Assembly (NCBI GenBank): GCA_963696665.1
Contig: CAVOLE010000004.1
Span: 186,001-250,000, forward strand
From: Roseiarcus sp963696665
GTDB taxonomy: Bacteria; Pseudomonadota; Alphaproteobacteria; Rhizobiales; Beijerinckiaceae
Reading direction: 5' to 3'
DNA length: 64,000 nucleotides
Each line of letters opens with the position of its first letter. Within the stretch, counting starts at the first letter, position 1. A program made the translations under genes and the position numbers. Positions 28,895 to 38,755 of the stretch are shown here, piece after piece. The notes beneath the pieces are model-generated. The model ran no database searches. It had not been told where the DNA came from and saw only the letters and a list, made by a program, of their open reading frames with translations.

Positions 28895-29470
28895 GCCTCA
28901 GGCGTGGCGCCTCCGGAAGAATGCGAACGCGCGCTCGTGCGCGTCGAACACGATCTCCTGCGCCTCGGGCGGATAGGCGCGCACAGACATCATGCGGCTG
29001 AGACGGACATGTGCGATTTTCACGGTTGTCGTCATGCAGTCCAACACGACGATCTCGTGGCTCCAGTCGAACCGGTAGGCTTCGCCCGGCGCGAAGGTCA
29101 GCGGGACAAAGGCGTTCGCCGTCGCGCTCGCATTCGTCTTCGTCCAGGCGCCCGCGTAGCGGCGGACAGCGTCATAGCTGCCTTCGTCGGCGAGCGCCCG
29201 CAACTCCTCGAAAAGGCGGATCAGGGTCGGCCGCTTCGCGCGCCGGCGCTTCGGCGTTCGTCGCCAACAAGCCCATCCAGTTCCTCATTTTATCCTCCCA
29301 GCTTCGGGCGCGGCTGCATCCGGCGCTCGAAGGAAAACGACGTCTCCTCGGACCGAAGGACTTTCCGCACCGTGTTGCGCGACAGCCTTAGGTCGCGCGA
29401 TCTCCTTGATCGGCTGGGCCAGGACGAAGTGCTCGCGCCGTATCTGACCGATCGTCTCCACACCAGCGTC
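28895..29470 (-). mobile_element. istA: IS21-family IstA remnant
   Basis: In order on the minus strand: TIGQIRREHFVLAQPIKEIA, then in another frame LSRNTVRKVLRSEETSFSFE, then LIRLFEELRALADEGSYDAV and FAPGEAYRFDWSHEIVVLD (start of the integrase core), ending AQEIVFDAHERAFAFFRRRHA followed by a stop. The rest of the catalytic domain and IstB are missing, so it is inactive. The gap 28702-28894 has no gene. Confidence 0.85.
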
Positions 29471-29690
29471 CCCCGCCGGCCGCTTCGCCGGATCACAGAC
29501 GAAGGAGCGCAGCTCTCGGAACGGCCGCTCGAAAGGCCCCTTGGGGAGGCTCGCGTGGTCGGTCAAGAACCGCGACGATCATCGCGGTGGAGCCGCGCGA
29601 TCTTCAGAAAACGTGGGCATGTACTCAGTCCGTTCTCGTGGCTGTTGAGAGAAGGCCCAGCGAGCGATCAAAGACCGTCGTATTGACGAT

Positions 29691-31486
29691 TCATATCAAT
29701 TCGGGGAACGAGGCTATCGGCGCTCCAGTCGGGGCCGGAGGTGGCATTCGATCTCCCCGGTTCCGGTCTTGCGTTGCCGACGCCAGGGGCGGCAACGAAA
29801 AGTCAGGGCGTTTGACCACTCTTTTGTTTCGATATGGCTTCGGGAGGCTCCATCTCGGAGCGTCCGTGAGAACAGGAATGATTTGCGATGAGAACTCGCC
29901 GAAAACGTCGGTCGTCATCGACGACGATAGCGTGTTGAGAGCGTCTACGACTTCAGGAAATCTCGAGATCCCCGATCTGACAAGCAGTATGGTCGCGTCG
30001 GCCGACGCCGCGATAAGCCGCGTCTCGCTTACTCCAGTGACCGGAGGGCCCCGCAAGACTATCCAATCGTAGGAGACTCGAAGGTCGGCGACCAGATGCT
30101 TCAGCCGCCCGCCGGCAATCAGCGCAAGCGCGTCAGCGTCGCTTTCGTGTTTGTTCGGCAGCCAATCGAGATCATTTCCCAGAACGCTCCGAATCGCGGC
30201 GCTTGCCGGACATCGGCCGGCAAGGACATCGAAAACGTCGGGCCCCTGTGTCGACTCGCGCCTGCTAAATTGCCGTTTGGCCGACCGAGTCGTGGTTAGA
30301 TCAACCAGAAGCACTCGTCGTCGCATGCGCGCTGCGGCCGAAGCGAAGACCAACGCAAACTCCGAAGTTTCTCGCTCCTCTTCACTTGTGGTCACGAGAA
30401 CCGTTCGTTTCTGAGCCTTTTGCATCAGCAGGACTTCGGTGACGACGGCGTCGATCGCGCGCAAATAGCCGATGTCTCCCGAACCGCGACTTTGCGCCGC
30501 GACCAGCCGACGTCGGGGTGCTGGAAGCGCGCCGGCGTACGCGAAGGCAAGTTTCTCCGTGAGATCGGACGGGACATAGATGCGCTTGTCGAGACCGCCA
30601 AGCAGCAGCGCCAGGGCGACGCCAAAGATTGTCGAAAGGATTGTCGCAGGTATGATGATCAGAAGCGGGCGCAGAGAGCTCGGGCGCGTCGGCGGCTGGG
30701 CAAGAGCGACGAGCTGCACCGGCGGCGACATGGCAAGCGTCTGCTGGCGGTTTTCGGCCCTGCGGCGCGCCAGGGACTGGTCTAACTTTAGTTCCCCGAT
30801 TTGATCGCGCAGGTCGGAGGCCTCAGCGCCTGCGCTCCGCGTAGACGGAGTTTGTCCCTTCGCCTCCTGGCTTTCGACACGCTGAAGCGCAGACTCGAGC
30901 ATCGCGATCTGCCGCGACCGAGTTCGCTTGCGTCATCAACGCTTCCGGTGCTTTGCAAGTAAGGATCCTCCACATACAGCCGCGCGATTTTGTTCGCTAT
31001 ATCGGCGGCGTCACCGGGGGACTTGGCGCTGAAAGCGACTTCTATCAGGCGCGATTTCAGCTGTTGACTGACCTTGAGATGGCGTTCCAGGTCGACGTGC
31101 TGCGGAACCGCGGCTCTCAGGCGATCATCGCGCGATAGGGCCTCGAATGCGCGGTCCATGAAAACTGATGATTGCAGCATCGCGAGCTGCGTGTCGACGG
31201 AAACGTCGTTACTGCGGTTGGAATCGTCCGCCTCGTTTACCGCGATAAGCGCGGTCGCTGTATAGGTTGGCTTAAGCGCGATACTGGCGACGACGGAAAG
31301 GGTGCCGCCAAGAGCGGCACTGATCACAATGATCGCGAGCCGACGCCTGATACATCCCCACACCCGCCTGAGGTCGAACTGGGGAGCTGCCTCGGCAGTC
31401 GACTGATCCGGCTGGCGACGCGTATGATCGTCGAGCAGGGCGAAAGGTGACTTCGGCGGCATTTCCACGCGCATATCCACGATCAA
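29691..31486 (-). CDS. Wzz / BY-kinase-like polysaccharide export protein (ExoP type), Walker A degenerate, frameshifted
   Basis: The first frame (from 31486; MRVEMPP at 31474 is an alternative start) has a Wzz-type N-terminus with a first membrane helix (LAIIVISAALGGTLSVVASI) and a periplasmic coiled-coil region. Near 30910 the sense moves to the second frame (IAMLESALQRVESQ), with the second helix (LLIIIPATILSTIFGVALALLL) and a cytoplasmic BY-kinase-like domain. That domain reads VLVTTSEEERETSEFAL where GEGKST is expected, so the P-loop is lost. The Walker A'-like VLLVDLTT and a later DWIVLRGPP remain. There is no C-terminal Tyr cluster, only one Tyr. The protein would set chain length or form part of the export channel; kinase activity is unlikely. 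It is next to the IS21 remnant. Confidence 0.85.
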
Positions 31487-31490
31487 AGTT

Positions 31491-31565
31491 TCAGCGCAGC
31501 GCGCCCATCAGTGGTATGCGAAGATTGTGATCTTCGCCGCCGACCAAAAGCAAATGTGCGCCCAC
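31491..31565 (-). pseudogene. 5' fragment of a second GT4 glycosyltransferase gene
   Basis: GTG start, then VGAHLLLVGGEDHNLRIPLM, 24 codons ending in TGA just before the Wzz-like gene. It is clearly paralogous to the N-terminus of the protein at 27433-28701 (SAHLLFIGGEDHHLRLPFML). The rest of the gene is absent, so it looks like a deletion junction. It could also act as a short translated leader for the Wzz-like gene. Confidence 0.7.
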
Positions 31566-32169
31566 TGACCACTCCTCTTGCCTTGAGCCGGCAGTTCGCC
31601 GAGATCGGCAATTGCAACACCACAAGCGTCGGTGGGTCCAGCAGCCCAGTCAACGCAACGTTCTGCGGCGTAGAGGGAATTTCGGTTGAGTTCAAGTTTC
31701 TGCAATTGGCCGAAGTGATTAGCCGCTACCGCTTAAGAGGTATATTCGCGCCGCAGCGTTCCCAATGTCGCGTACGTCAACTGAGGGAGCGCGAAACCAA
31801 ATATCGCAACCGGATGCTTTCGCCAGTTGCATGATACGGTCAGTGAGTTTTAAGCCGCGCACACGTCCTCATCGTCGGCCACGCATCGCCTTTGCCACAA
31901 CAACGGAATCTTTGCGTGAGTTATACGGACTGGGATCTAGAGGGCAAAAGCAACTTGAGACATTGACCGCTGGGTGATCGCGGCGGATCGGTCGGTGCGG
32001 CTTGAAGATCGTCAGTTTGTAGGCAAGTTCATTGTTAGCGCGCAAAGTAAGTTGACAATCTGTTCAACAATAAACACTCGATACCATACCAAAACAGATT
32101 AAATCATGTTGAAACTTGTGCGGCTGAGAACGACGGCTATAGTCAGTCCCCACAAAACAATAGAGAAAA
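31566..32169. other. Intergenic, AT-richer region without recognised genes
   Basis: About 600 bp. An inverted repeat GTTGA...TCAAC lies at 32051-32068 in an AT-rich patch that reads like a promoter region for the regulator scar at 32170. No other feature was seen. Confidence 0.4.
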
Positions 32170-32215
32170 AGAAAAGAAACTCGTAGTTATTGAAAGTCGG
32201 TATTTTCGTGTGCAT
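32170..32215 (+). pseudogene. Scar of a second LuxR-type regulator gene
   Basis: EKKLVVIESRYFRVHV matches the start of the receiver-like domain of the regulator at 14529-15440 (EKKVIIVESRIFLREC). The similarity stops after about 16 codons, where adhesin-like repeat sequence begins, so it marks a recombination junction. Confidence 0.55.
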
Positions 32216-32870
32216 GTATTCAACGCTGGTCGACGTTTCCGACAACCGCGCCGAATTTGCAAGCCCTGACGATGGCTCAGATCAATGGGCTTCCAGCCAT
32301 GGCGTCAGCGGGCTCGTTTCGAGAAACGCCGCGGTCAAGTTCACCGTCGCGCAGACGATCGCGCTGGAGGACGAGAAACTAACCGTTCCGCCGTTCTTCG
32401 GGACGAAGGTCACGCTGTCGGATACAGGGGCGAACATCGCGATCTTGACCGCAAGTCAAATCGGCCCGCTGGCGGTAACCGGATTTAGAGCCTGGCGTCG
32501 AGGCGTCAAAGGTGGCCCTCTCGCTTCAGAGCGGGGACTCGGTCACCCTGTCGGACGCCACCGCAAATATCGCCAAGCTTGCCATGCGCAGATTGCGGGA
32601 TTGGGCGCGCTTCGCGTGACGCAGATCCAGGCGACCGACACGACGGTGAAGCTCACAGTTAGTCAGGCCAACGCGTTGGAAAGCGCCAACATTCCGATCG
32701 TCGCGGCCCCCTATCGCTGGTCCAAATCTCCGACACAGCGGCGAATTTGCAGAGCTTGAGCGCCGCGGGGATCATGGACTTCCCGGCATCGCGTCAGCGG
32801 GCTCGGCGCAACCAACGCGGCGGTCAAGTTCAGCGTCGCCCAGACGATCGCGTCTGATGGCACAAAAGGG
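32190..32870 (+). pseudogene. Remnant of a tandem-repeat surface protein
   Basis: Fragments of a repeat with consensus parts VTLSDTGANIAILTASQIG, ATDTTVKLTVSQANALESAN and NAAVKFTVAQTIALED occur in two frames. A unit containing GCGGTCAAGTTCA and CAGACGATCGCG recurs 489 bp apart (32352 and 32841), so about 1.4 units of a 163-residue repeat remain. The type is known from very large secreted calcium-binding or adhesin-like proteins. Several frame changes make it non-functional. It is followed by a CGGCCG...CGGCCG hairpin near 32900 and then an intergenic stretch to 33083. Confidence 0.65.
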
Positions 32871-33083
32871 TCCGCTTGGCTTGCGGCCTGTGCACACGCA
32901 CTCGGCCGCTGTCGGCCGGCCTACGCCTATGAATTCGAAAGTTGTAGCGGAGTACGCACAATAGGCGCTGATCGAGCGCGAGGAGTCAGGCTAAGCTGCG
33001 GTGTGAATTCCTGCAGCAAGTGTGGTGGATGACAAGGCGGCGCTTGCCGCGATAGCCATCGCATCACTGAGCGGAGGCCAACC

Positions 33084-35504
33084 GTGAGCCTGACAATCTT
33101 CACGATTATCAACGGCACGCTGTCTCTTATACCCAGCTACAATCCGGTGACGATCACATTCACCGGCGGCGTCAAAGCGACGGCGACCCGGGCGAATTCC
33201 ATCAATGGAAATTCGGCCACCGGATGGGCGATTTCGAACGCCGGAACGATCTCTTCGGTGTTCGGCTATGGCGTCAACCTCGCCGGTCTGAACAGCAACG
33301 TCAGCAATTCCGGCTCGATTTCGGGCGTAGGGGGAATCGTTCTCAGCAATGACGGCTCGGTCACGAACACTGCTACCGGCAGAATCACCGCCACAGGGAA
33401 AATGCCGTCCCCGCTTGCGACCATCTCGGGTATCTACGTCACCGGCCCGTCCAACGCCGGCATTTCGGCCATTTCCGTAACTAACGCCGGCGTTGTGACC
33501 GCGGCCGACGGCTACGGCATCGGCCTCGGCGCCAGCGGAAGCGTCAACAACTCCGGCAAGGTGACTGGCGGCGAAGACGGAGTTGTGGTTCTCGCCGGCG
33601 TCGGCAATATTCAAAATTCGGGCAGCATCACTGCGACGCTGGACGACGGCGTCGGCCTCTTCCAAGGGGGAACGGTGACCAACGCCGTGGGGGCGTCCAT
33701 CTCAGGGGTGGTCGGCGTGGACGCGGCAGGGATTTTCACCACCGGCGGAACCGCGACGATAACAAACAGCGGGCAGATCAATGGCTCCCACTATGGCATC
33801 TTGGTCGCTGCTGGCGGCTCGGTGACCAACTCTTCAAGCGGGACGATCAAAGGCCAGAGTTCTGGCGTCTCCTTGAGCCATGGCGGGACGCTCTCCAACA
33901 GCGGCGCGATTTCCTCTACCGCGATTAACTCCGCGGCGGCCGATCTCGAACTGGGCGGCAATCTGAACAATTACGCCGGCGGTTCGATTTCAGGCGCCGG
34001 GTACGGCGCCTTCGTAACTGGCGCACTGGGTACGATTGTGAATGCGGGGACGATCACCGGCGCCGCCTATTATGGCATCGCCCTTAACGACGGGGGCTCC
34101 ATCCACAACACCGCGACCGGCTCTATTACTGGGCCAAGCGCGGGGGTGGGTCTCGCGAACCAGTCTGCGACCGTCCTCAATGACGGCTCGATCAGCGCTA
34201 CCGGATCGGGCGGGGCTGCAATCATGGTCAGCGCCGGTGGCGCGGTGACGAACGATGCCGGAGCGACGCTCTCGGCCGCTGCCTATGGCGTGTTCGCCTC
34301 AGGCGCTGCGGCTTCGGTCACCAACGCCGGCACGGTCACGAGCGCCCATGCGATTGCCTTGGAGGCGGGCGGAACGGTTACCAACCTCTCCGGAGGAATT
34401 CTGTCGGGACAGACCGCCGGCGTGTTTGACACGGGCGGGGCGGGCATCGTCAACAACACGGGATCGATCACGGCAAGTGCGTCGGGCGGCGCGGCCCTTG
34501 ATCTAGAAAGCGCCGGCGCCAGCGTGACGAACAACGCGGGCGGATCGATATCCGGCGCGAGTTACGGCGTCTTCGACATCGGCGGATCGGGCGTCGTGTC
34601 GAACGCGGCAAGCGCGTCGATCTCGAGCGGAGGGACCGCGGTATACATGGGAGGAGGTTTGGGTTCGCTGACGAACGGCGGAACGATAGCTTCCACCGGC
34701 TCGGCTGGCGTGGACGCCGAGGGCGCCGGTAACCTCGTCACGAACGGCGCCGGGGCGACGATCTCAGGTGGCTGGGCCGGCGTTTTTGAAGGCGGACCGG
34801 GGACGGTGAAGAACCTCGGCTCCATTTCCGGCGGCAGCTACGCCGTCGACTTCGCCGCCAACAGCAGCGCCAACCTGCTTCAGGTCGGGGCGGGCGCAAC
34901 CTTCACGGGCAGCGTCAATGGCGACGGCGGCGCGATCGAATTGTTGAGTGGGGCGGGCGCGATCGGCGGGATCAGCAGTTCCGGACAATTCTGGGGGTTC
35001 CAATCGCTCAATGTTGACGCGGGTGCCGACTGGTCGCTGACCGGCTCCAATGCGATCGCCAACGTCACCGACAATGGCGCACTGGCCGTCAACGGATCGC
35101 TCGACGTGACCTCGGGGCTCAACTCCGCGAGCACCGGCGCGTTTAATCTCGGCGACGGCGGGGTCCTCGAGGTTGCCTCGGCGACCGGCGCGCAGACGGC
35201 GATGGATTTCCTGGGCGCCAGCCAGCTCGCGGTCGACAACGCGTCGTTGTTCGGGACGGGGGTTGGCACAACGTCGTACCTTGGCTCGCAGCTCGAGAAT
35301 TTCGGTACAGGCGACTCGATCGACCTCCACAACTTCTCCGCTTCGGGAGCGACGCTCGCGTATGATCCATCGAGCGGGCTGCTGCAGCTGTCGAACGGCG
35401 GCGCACTGGCGACCCTCGACTTCCAACAATCCACGCTGGGGGCCGGATCGTTCCAACTCGCCGCCGACGCCTCCGGCGGCGGCCTGTTGATCACACGCGT
35501 TTAA
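33084..35504 (+). CDS. Beta-helix repeat adhesin-like protein
   Basis: 806 residues, intact, GTG start with GGAGG six bases upstream. Residues about 45-620 consist of some 25 imperfect units of 20-22 residues (pattern VTNAGTIS-xx-YGV, GGSVTNSSSGTIKG), as in right-handed beta-helix passenger domains of autotransporters and filamentous adhesins. There is no Sec signal and no C-terminal beta-barrel. The last 200 residues (SLNVDAGADWSLTG ... FGTGDSIDLHNFSA ... GGGLLITRV) resemble the C-terminal ends of type I secreted repeat proteins, so secretion by a type I system is inferred. No such transporter is in the island. The base composition is GC-rich, unlike the neighbouring gaps. Confidence 0.85.
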   Translation: MSLTIFTIINGTLSLIPSYNPVTITFTGGVKATATRANSINGNSATGWAISNAGTISSVFGYGVNLAGLNSNVSNSGSISGVGGIVLSNDGSVTNTATGRITATGKMPSPLATISGIYVTGPSNAGISAISVTNAGVVTAADGYGIGLGASGSVNNSGKVTGGEDGVVVLAGVGNIQNSGSITATLDDGVGLFQGGTVTNAVGASISGVVGVDAAGIFTTGGTATITNSGQINGSHYGILVAAGGSVTNSSSGTIKGQSSGVSLSHGGTLSNSGAISSTAINSAAADLELGGNLNNYAGGSISGAGYGAFVTGALGTIVNAGTITGAAYYGIALNDGGSIHNTATGSITGPSAGVGLANQSATVLNDGSISATGSGGAAIMVSAGGAVTNDAGATLSAAAYGVFASGAAASVTNAGTVTSAHAIALEAGGTVTNLSGGILSGQTAGVFDTGGAGIVNNTGSITASASGGAALDLESAGASVTNNAGGSISGASYGVFDIGGSGVVSNAASASISSGGTAVYMGGGLGSLTNGGTIASTGSAGVDAEGAGNLVTNGAGATISGGWAGVFEGGPGTVKNLGSISGGSYAVDFAANSSANLLQVGAGATFTGSVNGDGGAIELLSGAGAIGGISSSGQFWGFQSLNVDAGADWSLTGSNAIANVTDNGALAVNGSLDVTSGLNSASTGAFNLGDGGVLEVASATGAQTAMDFLGASQLAVDNASLFGTGVGTTSYLGSQLENFGTGDSIDLHNFSASGATLAYDPSSGLLQLSNGGALATLDFQQSTLGAGSFQLAADASGGGLLITRV

Positions 35505-36030
35505 AGGCCCGTTTTGACATCGCCCTTCGCCGCTCGGTCTGGATGCGGTCATAGCGCATGCATTCGCCTGTGGAACGGGACGAACAAGATCGATCACAGA
35601 TTTGGGACGGGGTCGACGGAAGTTTTTTGAGCAAGGAATGACCGAAGACAACCTTGAACTGGATATGAACGTAATGGATCAAACCAGTGGTTTCATCTCT
35701 CCCAAGAAAACTCGCGATTGCAGGATGATCGCATCCTGAGGCGTCCGGCCATTGCTTGAACCCAAACGCGAGTAGGAGTTCGATCGCCCTTTGCCTATCC
35801 GCCCGAGCGATCAGAAGGTCGACATCCGAGGTTCCCGTCATCCCGCGTGGCGCTCTGAGGCTGCTCTTCCAATAGCAGTACCTGCCCTTTGCGCCTCGAA
35901 TGAAGCGAGAAGGCCAATCAACAATGGCGACCGTCTTGCGAAGCCATTCTTCGCAGCGGACGGATCATCGTCCTCCAGGCCCGGCTCGACGCCCATAGCC
36001 GGCAGAATGATGGAGTGGTTCAAGCGCACT
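35491..36030 (-). pseudogene. Truncated paralogue of the nucleotidyltransferase/kinase fusion
   Basis: On the minus strand, YCYWKSSLRAPRGMTGTSDV, then DLLIARADRQRAIELLLAFGF, HPAIASFLGRDETTGLIHY and FKVVFGHSLLKKLPS. It aligns with residues about 45-150 of the protein at 25865-27436, including the SDVDLL acidic motif. The upstream part is in another frame and the kinase half is missing altogether. Its stop overlaps the 3' end of the adhesin gene. Confidence 0.8.
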
Positions 36031-36222
36031 CATCGGATGGCCCCCCACACTTGCACGGGAAATCGGCGCAGGCGCTTTGCAGCGCAGGCGCATTCAAATT
36101 AGTCGCCGCTCAACGGGGCGCCTCAGCGAGCTCGTCACGGCGTCATGACACCGCGGCGCGTTCGCGAATGGACTTAGCGCCTCCGCCCTCCCGAATGTTG
36201 ACTCGAAAGAAGTGCAAGATGC

Positions 36223-37100
36223 ATGAGCAAACGCACCGCTGAAAACGAGCGCGCGAAGCGCCGCTACCTCGTCTACTTGAAGGACGCGAAGGGACGCGAC
36301 GAAGCGTCTATCGACGCCGCCACGAGCGCGATCGAACGCTTCGAGGAGTACGTCACACGTCGCGGCTTCCGGAGCTTCCATATCGAACAGGTGCGAGTTT
36401 CAAGGCTTGCTTAATGGCGGCGACCAACGCCCGCACAGGCAAGCCTCTCTCCGCATCGACAGTCCACGCGACGCGCCGCGCTCAAGGCCTTCTTCGTCTG
36501 GCTCGCGGATCAACCGGGCTACACCTCGCGGATCAAATATGCGGACGCTGAGTATTTCAACGCTCCCGACAATCTGTCGCGGATTGCGACCGCTCGGCGG
36601 TTCAAGACCTGTCCGACGCTTGTGCAGATTCGTACCATGATCGACGCCATGCAGAAGGAAACAAAGATTGAAAAGCGTAACCGAGCGCTCATCGCCTTCG
36701 CAATTTTGTCCGGAGCCCGTGACAAGGCCCTCATCTCTTACCGTCTGAAGCACATCGACATCGAACGCGGCCTGATTGAGCGGCCTCACGAGAAGTTCGC
36801 ACTAAGCGCGAAGACCTTCACGACCTGGTTCTTTCCGGTCGGCGACGACATCCAGCAAATCGTCACCGATTGGGTCGATTTCCTGCGCGAAGAAAAATGC
36901 TTCAGACCCGACGGCCCGCTTTTTCCAAAGACGAAGGTTGCGAAAGGCGACGATCTACAGTTCCGCGTGGTCTCGATTGATCGCGAGCATGAACGGCACC
37001 CCTTCACGGCGCATATGCCCACAATTCGCGACAGTTCTCCCGTGCCCGGATCGACCAGGAACGCCGGCTTCGAAATCGAGGGCGGGCATTCGGAGCTGGC
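36223..37100 (+). pseudogene. Second tyrosine-recombinase-like gene, degenerate
   Basis: The N-terminal core-binding part is split over frames (RYLVYLKDAKGRDEAS, then PLSASTVHATRRALKAFFVWL). The catalytic part begins ALIAFAILSGARDKALISYR (the Arg I region) and continues HEKFALSAKTFTTWFFPVGD. It loses homology after PLFPKTKVAKGDD, before the His-x-x-Arg, His and Tyr residues. It is therefore inactive. The type is distinct from the tRNA-island integrase and is usually found as a phage or transposon-borne recombinase. The downstream stretch to 37339 has no recognisable gene. Confidence 0.75.
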
Positions 37101-37339
37101 TTCAGAGGCGGGCCACGAAACCGATCGTCGCCTAGCGCGGATTGAAGTCATCTCTCGCGCAGTTACGGCTGAAAGCAAATTCGTCGATTTCAGGGATGGC
37201 GGTCGAGGCATTGAAACCGTTGGCGTTTCGGGGGGAAGCGCCAGCAGCTCGGGTGGGCTGAATACGGAAAATCTGCAATACAACCAACCACATGCGCCAG
37301 GCCGAAGGCGGCGCTTTTATCTTGCCGTCCATGGTTGGC

Positions 37340-38180
37340 GCGTAAGCGTCCGGTCTCTGCACTTACTTTGGGTAGTGCAATTGCGCGGCGTGTCGGGCTT
37401 TTTCGCAGCGTGGAGAAGCTCCGGTGAATTTGAGACATTTCGAGAACAATGCGCGTCCGTCCTGGTGGCTGATCCACACCGAAGCCTGGCGTCAAAGCGG
37501 GCTGGGCCGGGCGAGGTATTGTCGTCGGCATGGTCTGACGACGACAACGTTCGATCGCTGGCTGAACTACCTGGCCGGCAAGGAAGCGGCTCGCAAGCAT
37601 ACGGGAATATCAGGCCGAGCTGCGTCGTCAGCAGCGACGCGAGGCTCAAGAAAAACGCCGGAAGAGCGCGCCCGCTTTCGTTTTGGCGTGAGCCACGGAT
37701 GTGCGCAGTCGCGCGGTCCAGGCGTTCCGGGCGATGCACGTCGAGGCGATGAACTGAGCGGGATGAGCGTGCGGGAGTACGCCGCTGCATTGCATCTGTC
37801 GCCGACCTCTCTGCGCAAATGGCGCGACGACGGCGAGGTGGATATCGACTGGCGAGCGCATCTTCATCCCTCAGCCCGTCCGGTCGCTGGCACTAGTGCT
37901 ACCAGAACGCCCCCGAAACGGGCTTGACAGCTCCGCTGAGCGACGATCCAGGGCGGCCCCGGCAAGCCCGTGCGGCGCTTCTTCACCGACGAACAGAAGC
38001 GCGCCATAGCCCTGGAGAGCGACCAGGCCGGCGTCAGCGTCTCGCAGGTCGCGCGCAAGCACAAGATCGTCACGGGCTTGCTGTTCCGCTGGCGCGTGCA
38101 GCTCGGCGTGGTGCAGAGGAAGCGCGCGAAGCTTGAGCCCGTGGCGCTCATTGACTGCTCCTTCAGCGCAGGTTTGACCG
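37340..38180 (+). mobile_element. IS66-type element fragment: left end and accessory gene, frameshifted
   Basis: GTAAGCGTCC at 37340 resembles the GTAAGCG end of IS66 elements. About 85 bp on starts an accessory-protein gene: WWLIHTEAWRQSGLGRARYC, RRHGLTTTTFDRWLNYL, then, after frame changes, GMSVREYAAALHLSPTSLRKW, RRFFTDEQKRAIALESD and VSVSQVARKHKIVTGLLFRW. At least three breaks are needed. No TnpB or TnpC was recognised downstream. Confidence 0.7.
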
Positions 38181-38755
38181 CCGACCAGCGACCCGATCGA
38201 ACGTGCGACAAACAGGGATGCCGCGGTCCAGGAACGGACGAGGGAGCCCAGCGGGACCGCGTCATCGGGTGCGTTGCCGCCGACGATTGGAGGCCGCCAA
38301 AATACGTCCATGTTTCTATTGGCAGCGGGCGACCGATTGCGAGGTGATCTTTCCAGCGCGCGGGACTAGCGGTGTAGGCCTCGCGGAAGCCGGCAACGCC
38401 ATAGCGCCAGCGCGAGCGTGCCGATCGGGCCCTGCGCAGTGCATCCTGTCGGCGTCCTAAAAGATCACCCATCTGGTCGCTCTGAAGCCGCTCGACGCGC
38501 TCATGATCTTCCTCGACGAGCATCATTGCCTGCTCAAGGGCGCATCCACCGAAGCGCGTTTTCGCGCTTTTGCCCACCGATCTGCCGCGCCGATCACAGA
38601 TGGCAATGATCAAGCCGACACGCGTCATGGCGCGAGCCTCCGCCCCAGCGCTCCTCCGCCAATTCTCTCCCGCCTCGAAGTGGCGCTTCGCCTCGACAAG
38701 GCTGTCAAAAAGAGAATCCAAAAGACGGCCGACCCCACGTCAGGTTGGTCGACCA
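38181..38755. other. Region between IS66 fragment and integrase, no recognised gene
   Basis: Open frames on both strands overlap without a recognisable motif. Probably further transposon debris. Confidence 0.4.

Noticed and set aside
33084..35504. Regular repeats suggesting a CRISPR array or satellite
   Set aside because: The periodicity is at protein level (20-22 residues) in one uninterrupted reading frame; repeats vary in sequence and have no uniform spacers.
37864..38721. A 285-residue minus-strand ORF in the IS66 fragment region
   Set aside because: Mostly antisense to the accessory-protein remnant; no recognisable motif, so not called as a gene.
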